Part shown: positions 53,871 to 64,000 of the stretch, one piece after another
Numbering within the stretch: the stretch's first letter is position 1
Layout: the number at the start of each line of letters is the position of its first letter
NCBI GenBank assembly: GCA_963691655.1
Contig: OY829329.1
Span: 13,344,708 to 13,408,707 of the forward strand
Source of the DNA: Toxonevra muliebris
Lineage: Eukaryota > Arthropoda > Insecta > Diptera > Pallopteridae
DNA: 64,000 nucleotides
Reading direction: 5' to 3'
Notes under the pieces: model-generated
What the model was told of the DNA's origin: nothing
Database searches by the model: none
What the model saw: the letters and a program-made list of their open reading frames with translations, nothing else
Position numbers and translations under genes: made by a program

Positions 53871-54049
53871 GTTAGATGCTAGTAACTTCGATTAGTCATT
53901 AATATCAGGCAAACGCATAATTTATGCCATAGAATTGGTTAAAAACCGCTTAGGATTATTAAATAAATAAAAAAATAAATAAATTTAAAAATGTGTGGAT
54001 ATGTACCTATAAAATTAAAAAAAAAATATAGTAAATAAAAAAAAAATAA

Positions 54050-54415
54050 TCGTAGGGGGGGAGCTCCCCAGATTCGAACTCTGCAGCTCCGGATTCATAG
54101 ACTTCGGTCTTACCCGCTCAGCTATCGATCTGCTTACACTAACCTCATCAAATTTCCCACTTAAGCAAACAAAATTTGAGTACCACTAGAAAAACTCAAA
54201 GAGAGTAAATTTCTTTAGGAAAGAAAAAACAGAAAATGATCGTAAGAGTTTCCCCCAGATTCGAACTCTGTACCTTCGGATCCAGAGACTTCAGTCTTAC
54301 CCGCTCAGCTATCGATCTGCTTACACTTACTCATCAAATTTCCCACTTAAGCAAACAAAATTTGAGTACCACTAGAAAAAACTCAAAGAGAGTAAATTTC
54401 TTTAGGAAAGAAAAA
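54050..54415 (-). repeat. 187-bp tandem duplication, each unit with a tRNA-like head
   Basis: ccagattcgaactctg occurs at 54068 and again 187 bp later; each copy continues through acccgctcagctatcgatct and ttcccacttaagcaaac to aaagagagtaaatttcttta. On the minus strand each unit has an A-box-like tagctgagcggg and a B-box-like gagttcgaatctgggg. The two copies differ at only a few positions. Confidence 0.75.
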
Positions 54416-55024
54416 ATACCCGATTCGAAGTCCTATGTACTATCCTCAGAGCCACAGACACCTTTTAATTTCTACCGTCTCATTCTTCAATAAAACAAAA
54501 GTAAATCAACAATAACCGAAAACTGAACACAACACAAATCCTGAGAGACTTCACCGGCTCTAATTCCTTGAATCAAAGTCACCCTTTTAAAAATTAGGTA
54601 TGCAATTATTTTCAGCAATTGTTTTGAGTTTGTAAGAGGGGAGAGCACAACACAACGGGAAACAAAAAATTTTTGGCAATACATAATTGCTTGATCTAAA
54701 TTGGGAGAAAATCGTCTATTGTTATTTCAGTAACCTTACCATTTTATTGTGTTCTATTTATAAAATAAATACTAACCATTCAATCTGTAGAAAACAATCA
54801 TAATCAAACAAATTAAATTTCAAAAAATAAAGGTTTTAATTAATTTTTATTTATTTAAGAGCATTTAGTATATGATAAAAATAATATTATGGCGTTAATA
54901 CCATTCAAAATAAATTTTAAAAAATATATATCAAAGAAAAAAATAATAAAAAACGAAAAGATGGAGCGGAATTAAATTCACAATTACAATTGAAAAGAAA
55001 AGATCCAGATTTCATTTCATTTGA

Positions 55025-55285
55025 CACTCTTAGGCCTGAACGGCCCCATTGTCGGGTTCCGAACAGTAGTGTGGGGCAATTTGTTATCGGCTTTGCCATT
55101 TGTCTATCCAAGATATGTTTACTTGTAACACTTTATTATAAGTTTCAATTCGCTTCATATCGATAATAAATTAATAAGTTTATGATATGATTATTAATCA
55201 CCAAACGAAGACGGGAATCGAACTCGTTGCTTTAGGGTGAAAGTCTAGAGCACTATTCACTAGACTATTGAGGTTGTCTTGCGAT
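55025..55285 (-). mobile_element. tRNA-derived SINE, family A copy 2
   Basis: The minus strand has tagtctagtgaatagtg and gagttcgattcccgtc, then the shared body (ggcaaagccgataacaaatt) and a 3' region with tgttcggaacccgac. Confidence 0.7.
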
Positions 55286-55434
55286 ATACTAACAAATGCT
55301 TTATGTAAACCTAAATGAGTAAATGTCTGCTTCTCTCACTCTCTCTTGCCTTCTCTCTGTAAGTATGAAAATCGTATAACAGTTGCTCTCACATTATCTT
55401 GCGTGTATGTGTAGACGCCAGGGCTGGAAAAGAG

Positions 55435-55985
55435 TATTTTGTACCATTTTCAATACATATTTTTGTACCATTTGCAATAAAATTTTTGTACCATTTTCAA
55501 TACATATTTTTGTACCATTTTCAGTACATATTTTTGTACCATTTTCAATACATTTTAGTACAATCTTAACCATAAAAAATGCACATAGTATAATTTCAAT
55601 ACAATTTCTTCGATTGAGTTTTTTATATAGTACTTTGATTTTTTTTTAGTTATAAATAACAAGCGGAAAAGTAATTAGTGTTGGAAAACAACAAATTTTT
55701 GTACCATTTTCAATACATATTTTTGTACCATTTGTAATACAAATTTTTGTACCATTTTCGATAAAAATTTTTGTACCATTTTCAGTACATATTTTTGTAT
55801 CATTTTCAATACATTTTAGTACAATTTTAACCATAAAAAATGCACATAGTATAATGTCAATACAATTTCTTCGATCGAGTTTTTATTATATAGTACTTTG
55901 ATTTTTTTTACTTATAAATAACAAGCGGAAAAGTAATTAGTGTTGGAAAACAACAAATTTTTGTACCATTTTCAGTACAATTTTA
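55435..55985. repeat. GTACCATTTTCAATACATATTT repeats
   Basis: The word ttttgtaccattttcaatac occurs about ten times in two clusters (55435-55570 and 55690-55815), each followed by the same ~130 bp stretch (accataaaaaatgcacatag to agtaattagtgttggaaa). A further copy set is at 56720-57060. Confidence 0.75.
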
Positions 55986-56389
55986 ACCAAACAAAAAAAA
56001 ATACACATAGTTTAATTTCAATACAATTTTTATTTATTTCTATTTTTAGTACAATTTTGACCATCAAAAATATACAAAAATAGTATAGGTTGAAGTGGCA
56101 GCCTTTTACTTGAAAACGCTCTTAAGAACATATTAGGCTCAATACAATTTTTATTTATTTAAGAGCATTTAGTATATAATAAAAATAACATTATAGCAGT
56201 AATTCTTTCCAAAATAAATTTTTAAAAATATATATTAAAGAAAAACTAATAAAAAACCAAAGTTCATCAAAACACGAGAGCTGAATCGAACTGATGACTT
56301 ACGATAGAAAGATCTAAATTTCATCTTTGAAACCCATAGCAAACTTTACGATTTATTAGGTTGGCGGTTATACATAAGTTGACGTGGCT

Positions 56390-56555
56390 GTCTAGTGTGA
56401 CACAACTTAGGCCTGAATGGCCAACAATTCATATTCATAGTATGAAATAAAAGAAGTTTCTGAGAATTAAACACCACCAGACCAAGACGGGAATCGAACC
56501 CGAACCTACCGGGTGAAAGTCTAATGCACTACCCACTAGACTATTGAGTACGTCT
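56390..56555 (-). mobile_element. tRNA-derived SINE, family A copy 3
   Basis: The minus strand has tagtctagtgggtagtg, a perfect cgggttcgattcccg T-arm and cttggtctggtg as in copy 1. The body is shorter than in copies 1 and 2. Confidence 0.7.
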
Positions 56556-57239
56556 TACGATTTATTAACAAATGATTTATGTAAACCTAAGTGAGTAAAT
56601 ATCTGCCTCTCTCACTCTCTCTCTCTCTCTTGCCTTTTCTCAGTAAGCATGAAAGTCGTATAACAGTTGCTCTCACATTATCTTGCGCATATGTGCAAGA
56701 ATAAAGGCTGGAAAGGAGTATTTTTTTGTACCGTTTGCAATACAAATTTTTGTACCATTTTCAATACAAATTATTGTACCATTTTCAGTATAATTTTAAC
56801 CATAAAAAATACACATAGTATAATTTCAATATTAATTTTTCGATCGAGTTTTTATTATGCAGTACTTTTATTTATTTATTTTTTGAGCTATAAATAACAG
56901 GCGGAAAAGTAATTAGTGTTGGAAATAGCATATTTTTGTACTATTTTCAGTATATATTTTTGGACGATTTTCAATATCAATTTCAGTAAAATTTTAACCA
57001 AAAAAAAAAAACACACATAGTATAATTTCAATATAATTTTTATTTATTTCCATTTTCAGTACAATTTTAGCCAAAAAAATACAAATAATACAAAAATTTT
57101 TCAATACAATTTCTATTTATTTAAAAACATTTAGTATATAATAACAATAATATTACCGCATTAATACCTTTAAAAATAAAAATATACATTAAAGAAAAAA
57201 AATAAAAAATTAAGTTTATCAAAAACACGTTGCTAAATT

Positions 57240-57620
57240 TTGCTGAAATTTGATATGCGAACATTAAAGTATGAATTTTCTCCAACCGAGATTTATTTCA
57301 CTGCTTGAATCGATTCCAAATTAAAGAAAAACTCTTTTTCTTATAAAAGGAATTTCTAGAACCTTATTTAACATGAAATTGTTTAAAATATGTAGCTAAA
57401 TTTTGTTGAAATTTGATAAGCGAGCACAATTTCGAAAACTAATTCGTCGCCTGAGTATTGATTTGGCGTATAGGTATACGAATTTGTACACACATACGGC
57501 AAATCAATTCTCAGGCGAGATTTGTTTCGGTTCATAAATTACAGAAAAATTAGTTTTTCAGAAATTTATTCCATATCGAATTGATTAAAAAGTGTAAAAA
57601 CATACAATTTCTATAATGGG
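57240..57620. repeat. Satellite-like tandem repeat, about two monomers
   Basis: aaatttgatatgcgaaca at 57246 and aaatttgataagcgagcaca at 57409 (163 bp apart) match the landmark of the array at 50160-50860. Confidence 0.5.
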
Positions 57621-59137
57621 TCACATATTATATTTGCTATGGAATACCCCATTGCTTAAGTAAAGGAGGTGTGTATGTGTGGTGTCTGAGTGTGTGTGTG
57701 TGTGTTTTGTGGCTGAGAGTAACAACAGCAAAGGATTGAAAATGAAATCTCAATTAATGGTGGGGCAATTGAGGATTAGAGATGCTACCATCTCAAGCAG
57801 GTGTAATGAAGTTATTTATTTGTTTGTGTATAGCATATAGCGTATGTATGTATGTATGTATGTATGTGTGTATGCATGTGGGTATATACTACCATATATA
57901 AGTGTTGCCGACTAACCGACCATTTTCCATGACTTTAATGGTTTGAAATAAATTGTACACAAATCGCACATTAATGTCAGAGTTGTATTTAAAGGCAAAC
58001 GAACAGAGAACAATGCAACTACATCAATGTATGTGAGTATGCATGTGTGTGTGTGGAAGTGCTTTATAATTTTTTATCCTTTAAAAGAGTTTTAAAGAGC
58101 AAGTATCATTTTTAAGCAAATATATGAAATAAAGTTAAAAAACTCAAAGATTTTCATTTGTAAATATAGGAATCAGTATCTCTCTTCGGAATTACCGTCT
58201 CGAATAAGCTTTAACGACTTAAGATCATTCACGAAGTTAAAGCAAATGATTAGAGAGAACACAATTGAACCGAAGTAACATCGTCAATCGCAACACGTAG
58301 AGAAAATTTGCTTAGAAAACTCGTGATTTCATAGAGTGAAATAATTTTCGAGATCCCATCATGAATATCATGGATATATCCAGAGTAACGGTCATGCTTC
58401 GACGACATGCCACGATTTCGACGGAAACCGTATCAGTAATCATTAAGCAAACTCTATTTGCTACTACTATCATTGCAGTCCTCATCTTCTAGCACAAAAT
58501 CTGTACGATTACTTTGTATTCGACTCGGTTAGATAATTCACATCGCGGCAATTCCTAATTCGAAGAATTGAGTTCGCATTCAATGAATCTACGTCAAGCT
58601 TTTGGTTATAGAATCTTTAAAGTTTCATCGTCGTTCATTCACAAATCTATAGGTGTTCGATTTTTGATTTCACCTACAGCTCCATTGCATGATTTGTACA
58701 CCTCCAACTCCCTTAGTTGGAGATACAAGATGGCCACTAAATTCATGCAATGAGGTAAGGCTATGTACACCATATCTTTGAGATTTTGACGAGTTGGAGA
58801 TGTACTGAAGCTATATTTACTGTTCATGAACTTGGATGAGTGAGAAGCTGGGTCTAGACTTTCCATGTGTTTTTGAGCCATCAAAAAGAAGAAGAACTTA
58901 GGCTTATTGATTTTCTTTCACGTTAACATAGATAACCTTCTACGAAACGTTTACTTGCTGTAGCCTTCATTAAGAGAGCAGAGCTTCTTTTGTCCTAATT
59001 GCGATTTGACACATAAAATCTCAGTCTTCTCCCCTTGACTAGTAATTAGTTCACGTAGGTCAGGTTAAGTTAAGTGATTGCCTATTAGGACATGCTTAGG
59101 CCAAAAACGGCCCGTTGTGTTACCATGTAGATGTTTG
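57621..59137. other. Upstream intron sequence with GT and TATG microsatellites
   Basis: (GT)n at 57668-57705, tatgtatgtatg at 57843-57870. The stretch 58190-58900 is more balanced in composition, with short frames on both strands (for example 58568-58753 plus, 58884-58639 minus), but none has a domain or splice pattern I can support. Confidence 0.4.
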
Positions 59138-60152
59138 CAAAGCCGTATTTAGGGGGGGGCGGGTTTTGGGGGTTCTAACCCCCCAACCCCCCCCCCGAAA
59201 TGTGGAAACTTGATTCTAATTTTTTAGATTAATTGCCAATGGATGGAAAAAAAGTCAAAATAAAATCTATTTAACGATATTTTTTACTTCGATCGGTTTT
59301 TTTTATCTAAAAAGTCAAATATAAAAAATAAATTTGAAATCTTAGTTACACTAAGCGATCAAATCCGATTTGTTTTCTTCTACATGAGGTTTGACTACGG
59401 CTCCAAAAAGAGAAGGTGATACTGAGCACTCCTGCATTTGTAGTTTTTCTAGGTCAGTAACTGTTTTTGATTTAAGGTTTCGTCCTGAATCAGTTTGAAA
59501 AGTTTAAAAAATTAATAAAAATAGAAGAAATTATCGAATCCTTGTAAAATTAGACTTGTTTGAACCCCATTTTTTTTCCTAAAACGTAACGTGATGGGAA
59601 GTTTTTGACCTCAGATTAGTGTTCAACGTGAAAAATTCTTTCGCAGAAACTCCATCTTATTAGCAAAACCCATCTTAAAATTAATTTTTTAACCCATTAT
59701 TGCTCAGAGCACCACGACCAGAAAGATCTCTTTCAATGCTGTGACTTCACGAATTTAGGGAATATAAGCCAACCTCATCCGGGTTCCTTATCATTGATAA
59801 TGGCTCAAATTCCCAATGATGATAATTTGAAAAAAATGAGCCTCTACTATTTTTGGTATTTTTTTTGAGGTTGGGTACATCATCAGAAGTGGGAAGTCAA
59901 TGAGTTAATGAAATTATGTCCCTCACGATAAAAAAAATGCACTAGAATGCACATTGAATAATATTTATTTGAAAAAATTTAATTTGATTATTCTGTGAAT
60001 TTTTTGTCACTTTTGGCCATTTTTTTGAGGTTAAGATTAAAAAAAATCGGAAAATTTTTCCTAATTAATCTCAAAAATTAGAATAAAGTTTCCACATTTG
60101 GGGGGGGGGGGGGGAAGGGGGAGGGGGTCAGAACCCCCAAAACTTCCCCCGA
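59138..60152 (-). mobile_element. hAT-like CARGGCCGTA element, copy 3 (rearranged, foldback)
   Basis: It begins CAAAGCCGTATTTAGG and matches copies 1 and 4 through aacccattattgctcagagc. Its far end (60080-60152) is an inverted copy of the start (agtttccacattt, G run, ggtcagaacccccaaaactt) instead of the normal other terminus. No target duplication is found. Confidence 0.65.
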
Positions 60153-60384
60153 AGAAAAGAGAAGAAGAAGATACTTATATATAATACCGTAAGTTTTTTA
60201 TGTCGAAGTAGCTCCTTTTTTTTGAAACCTTAGTTCCAGGATTTAGTTTAAAAATCAGTTTTAAATCAATGGTCAATTCATAATTCAAGTTTTCTTTCGC
60301 TTTTTCATAACTAAAAATAGAAGTCAAAACAAATAAACATAACTTAAGCTTAGTTGGCTTATCTGACAAAATAACTAAGTACTC

Positions 60385-60390
60385 AGGTGT

Positions 60391-60420
<30 letters not shown>
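60385..60420. repeat. (TA)n microsatellite
   Basis: About 14 TA dinucleotides between gtgta and catgta. Confidence 0.9.
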
Positions 60421-60422
<2 letters not shown>

Positions 60423-60848
60423 TTATGTAATTATGAAACAAACCATAAGCGAAATGTCACAGTAAATATATCCGAGTGAGTGTGTAGGTCTCTGTATGCT
60501 GTGAAATCCAATCGGATATGATAATAATAATAAATAAACGGCATTAATGAAGTAAGCACACACACACACATGCACACATACACACCTACACATACAAACA
60601 TTCATACACTTACCTACGTAAAATAACAACAATAGCTATTTCCTTGGCTATATTTGGTTTATATTAAATACACCAACAAAACAAACACACGCTTACAACA
60701 GAATTATTATCATTCATTGTATTGTTATTTCAGGACAAAACCGAAATTGAACCACCAGCAAATGCTATTAAAGGAACGAAACTCTATGTGGCAGCAGCTT
60801 CTTCTATATATATATCTAAGCTTGAATGTATATATGTATGTATGAATG

Positions 60849-62290
60849 TAGGGCCGTAGCCAGGATTTTTTTCGGGGGGGGGGGGGGGGGAGGGGGGTCC
60901 GGGCGGTTTTCATTCGAAGAAAATATTCATAAATATTTTGTATGAAACTGATGTTTAAATAAATAAATTAGATACGATGTTGCATTTGATGGAACCTATC
61001 AGTCAAGGGACTAGAGTGGATAAATGCCTTGAAGCTTTAGGAATTGTTCTTTCCGAGTTTTTTTTAATCTTAACCTAAAAAAAATGGCCGAAAAAATTCA
61101 CAGAATAATCAATTTCAATTTTTTCAAATAAATGTTATTCAATGAGAATTTCAATGCATTTTTTTTAACGTGAAGTACATAATTTCGATAACTCCTGGAC
61201 TTTTCATTACCCAAAGTTAAAATAATGACCAATAATGCTAAAAATATTCAGAGGCTAATTTTTTCAAATGATTACCAGTGGGAATTAGGGCCACATTATC
61301 AATTATGAGGAGCCCGGATGAATTTAGCATATATTCCCTAAATTCGTGCAGTCACAGCATTAAAAGGGATCTTCCGAGCCGAAGTGCTCTGAGCAATAAT
61401 GGGTTAAAGAATTAATTACATTTTAAGATTGTCTCCAAAAACTTTGAAGCTGATCCAATAACACTGCCCTGCATGGGTTTAATTTTTCATGCTGAAAATA
61501 AATCTGAGGTCAGAAACTTCGCATTACGTCACGTTTTATAAAAATTGAGACTGAGATCCCTAAAAATACCGTTTTTGGCCATTTTTGAGAAATTGTAGAG
61601 CTGAATCCTGACCTGCTAGAAACTTCTAAAATTAAGAATTAAAGGCTAAATCATGCCCTTTTCTTGTGTTTATGTCTACGGGTGCAGGAAAAAATTTACA
61701 AAGAACGGATTTTATCTTACTCACACCCACAACCAGACATAATGAAAAGTGCAGTGGTCCGCAGTGTTTTAAGGGGCGCTGGTTACAAATCTGCAGTCAT
61801 ATTTTAAAAATTCAAAATTCCGAATCAAATATGGCGGAGAAGTTTAGCATAATAAAATATTGCTTTGTATTACTTTTCACATAAGTCTAATTTTACAAGG
61901 ATCCGATAGTTTTTTCTATATTTTTTATTAATTTTTAAACTTTTCAAAATGTTTCACGACGAAGCTTTAAACAGTTACTGACATAGAAAAACTATGAATG
62001 CGGGGTTGCTCAGCATCACCTTCTCTTTTTGAATCCGGAACCAATCCTCATGTCAAAGAAAATAAATTAGATTTGGTCGCATAGAGTAACTAAGATTTCA
62101 AATTTACTTGACTTTTTAGAAAAAAATCGATGGAAGTAAAAAATATTCAAAAACCGTCCAATAGATTTTATTTTCTACTTTTTTCCCATTCACTGGAAAT
62201 TAATATAAAAAATTAGAAGAAAGTTTTCACATTTCGGGGGGGGAGGGGGGAGGTCAGAACCTCCAAAACCTCCCCCTAAATACGGCCTTG
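60849..62290 (+). mobile_element. hAT-like CARGGCCGTA element, copy 4 (long form)
   Basis: It starts TAGGGCCGTAGCCAGG (first base C to T) and ends AATACGGCCTTG. The exact 8-mer tatgaatg flanks it (60841-60848 and 62291-62298). At 1442 bp it is about 540 bp longer than copies 1 and 2; the extra sequence includes a short plus frame (61666-61884, with TRHNEKCSGPQCFKGRW) of unknown nature. Confidence 0.82.
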
Positions 62291-62298
62291 TATGAATG

Positions 62299-63055
62299 TA
62301 TGTATGTATGTATGTGTGTCTATAAAGTTACACTCTTTGAATTTTGGAATTTCTCTTCAGTTTTCTTTCGTTGTCTTCTTTATTATTCGAAGGATTATTA
62401 TAAACATATCACACTAATGTATTTCCATGGATTATAGAAGTATTTGTCGGGTAAGCTGAATAGTGAAGCTCTCGTCCATTCACTCTCTCTCTTTTTCCCC
62501 CCGATTTTGACAATAAACCATCGGCCGTTAACTGGCGCAGGCGGCGGCGGCGGCAAGGGCGGACTGACCGTATGAGACTCTCCCTGACCAACCAAATACC
62601 AAACAAACCATATAGCCAATACACTAGGGAAATCTTTGTAACAAAAATATTTTCACTTGTATTTCGACACGAGATTTAACAAACCTACAAACAAAAACAA
62701 ACACTTTCATACAGACAGACATAAAAATATGTATGTTTTTTTTTTTATATAAGTAAGTGTATCTAAAAGTTATTTGTCTGTTTGTTTGAAAGTGTGTGTG
62801 TGTGTGTAATGGAAAATGAAGAAGACTAAAAGGACATTGGCATTTTAAAGTGTTGGTCATTCACACACAAACTCACACACACACACATATGCATAAATAT
62901 GTAGTGATACTTAGGTTGTTGTTAGACCAACATAAGGCAATCCAGCTCACACACACATGCACAAGGTGACCGGATCACAGTAAAATATTTACAAACACCT
63001 GTGTGCAAAACAATAGCAGTGAAATGAAATTTTAACTAACGAACACAATTTCTTC
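62299..63055. other. Upstream intron sequence with a small GC-rich island
   Basis: 62515-62590 is unusually GC-rich (gcaggcggcggcggcggcaa) and open on the minus strand as a Pro-rich frame. (GT)n and (CA)n runs at 62790-62810 and 62865-62890. No confident exon. Confidence 0.4.
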
Positions 63056-63059
63056 TTTT

Positions 63060-64000
63060 TTTTTTGTTGCCTAAAAAACAGAACAAAAATCAGTTCAAAC
63101 TCTAGTTCTAAATTCTAATTAAAATTCGGATTAAATTCGGAAATACTGACCAGAAAACTCAGTTGAAAAATTGGTTCAAATTTAGACTAAAAATTAGACG
63201 GAAATTGAGATCCAAAATGGGTTGATATTCAGACCAGAGCTTTCACCAAAAGTAGACCAATATTCAAACTAAAAACCAACTAAAATTCGTACTAAAAGTA
63301 AAGTCAAAATTCTGACAAAAAGGAGACGTAAACTCAGGACGCATTTAGACCAAGACAGGACCGAAAATCAAGCCGTTATTCAAATCAAATCAAGACCGAA
63401 ATTCAGACCCAAATTCAGAACAAAAGTTTTGATGCAAATTCCGACCAAAAATTTGATCCAAATTCAGACCAAAATTTAGACCGAAAATCAGACTAAAATT
63501 CAAACGCAAACCCGACAAAAACTCAGTCTAATTTTAGACCAAGTGAAGTAACAAAACTTAGACCGATATACAGACTAGAGCACACATCAAAAATCAAACC
63601 AGAAATCGCACCCAAAATCAGATCAAAATTAGATAAAACTTTACACTAAGAGCAAACCAAAATTTAAAACGATATTAAGACCAGAAATCAGATCAATATT
63701 AAGACCAAAAATCACACCCAAACTCAGACAAAAAATTAGATCGATATTCAGACGAAAATCTCAGTTAAAATTCAGACCAAGAGGAGACCAAAAATCAAAC
63801 CGATATTCTTAAGTAAAATTCTGACGGAAATTCGAACCGAAAATTCGATCTAAAATTTAGACCAAGAGCAGAATAAAAATCAAAACAATATTCATATCAA
63901 AAACTTTGACCATATTTAAACCAAAAACCAGCCTCAAAATCAAATTAATCTTTAGACCAAAACTCAAATGAAAATTCAAACGAAAAACTGACCGAAAATT
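63060..64000. repeat. Degenerate AAATTCAGACC repeat block 5, runs off the window
   Basis: The same drifting word and orientation as the 43.8-48.4 kb block (agaccaaaattcagacc and variants), continuing to the last base. No open frame of note. Confidence 0.8.

Larger units (their letters stand above)
54839..57100. repeat. Segmental tandem duplication of about 1.3 kb
   Basis: The segment starting ttatttatttaagagcattt near 54846 recurs near 56153 and begins a third time near 57113. Both full copies contain a family A SINE, a (CT)n run with agttgctctcacattatctt (55381, 56665), and a GTACCATTTTCAATAC repeat. Offsets are about 1.28-1.31 kb. Confidence 0.7.

Noticed and set aside
62398..62624. Ig1 exon of the adhesion gene
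   Set aside because: Open on minus but with no Ig cysteine/tryptophan pattern; kept only as a possible cryptic exon.

Overview
This is an AT-rich eukaryotic window from what looks like a higher dipteran. The grounds are GT-AG introns, a fly-type immunoglobulin-superfamily (IgSF) neural adhesion gene, mariner and R1-clade retroelement relics, and many (CATA)n/(GT)n tracts. A tephritid-like fly is my guess, and I cannot prove it from the sequence. There are no bacterial genes, operons, rRNA genes or CRISPR arrays.

The one gene I can support lies on the minus strand. It is a DIP/lachesin/IgLON-type cell-adhesion protein. I reconstruct six coding exons with matching splice phases: 49878-49683, 48934-48803, 29313-29194, 29066-28890, 18770-18450 and 10908-10685. 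Together they encode the last 389 residues: Ig domain 2, Ig domain 3, a Thr/Pro then Gly-rich stalk, and a hydrophobic C-terminus that looks like a GPI-anchor signal. The signal peptide and Ig domain 1 must lie upstream, beyond base 64000 or unrecognised between 50 and 64 kb. Introns within the window are 748, 19,489, 127, 10,119 and 7,541 bp.

Almost everything else is repeat-derived, either in these introns, in the long upstream intron, or 3' of the gene. From left to right: an ATTCATAG-type simple repeat (1-2.3 kb); nested hAT-like and TTAA-flanked MITEs, a foldback element and other small inverted-repeat elements (6-10 kb); the last exon (10.7-10.9 kb); a 2.9 kb TA-flanked inverted-repeat element carrying a broken mariner transposase gene (11-13.9 kb); R1-clade relics (14.9, 20 and 22.4 kb); blocks of a degenerate GGTCTGAATTTT repeat bounded by CAGTGGCGG-type termini (16-17.5, 23-25, 25.8-28.4 kb); a TTAA-flanked MITE (30 kb); a 1.4 kb pyrimidine tract followed by a 1.0 kb purine tract (31-34.7 kb); a hAT-like family with 8-bp target duplications (36, 41, 59, 61 kb); a tandem array with TGACGTCA sites (39.5-40 kb); the degenerate repeat again in the opposite orientation, with a homogeneous 24-bp minisatellite core (43.8-48.4 kb); a satellite-like repeat, a cluster of tRNA-derived SINE-like sequences and a 1.3 kb segmental duplication (50-57 kb); and a last block of the degenerate repeat at the right edge.

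I found no new enzymatic or defence system. The most interesting material is the transposon architecture: several non-autonomous families whose ends and target-site duplications can be read directly, a minisatellite-filled hAT-like element, and a transposon lying 92 bp upstream of the terminal exon.
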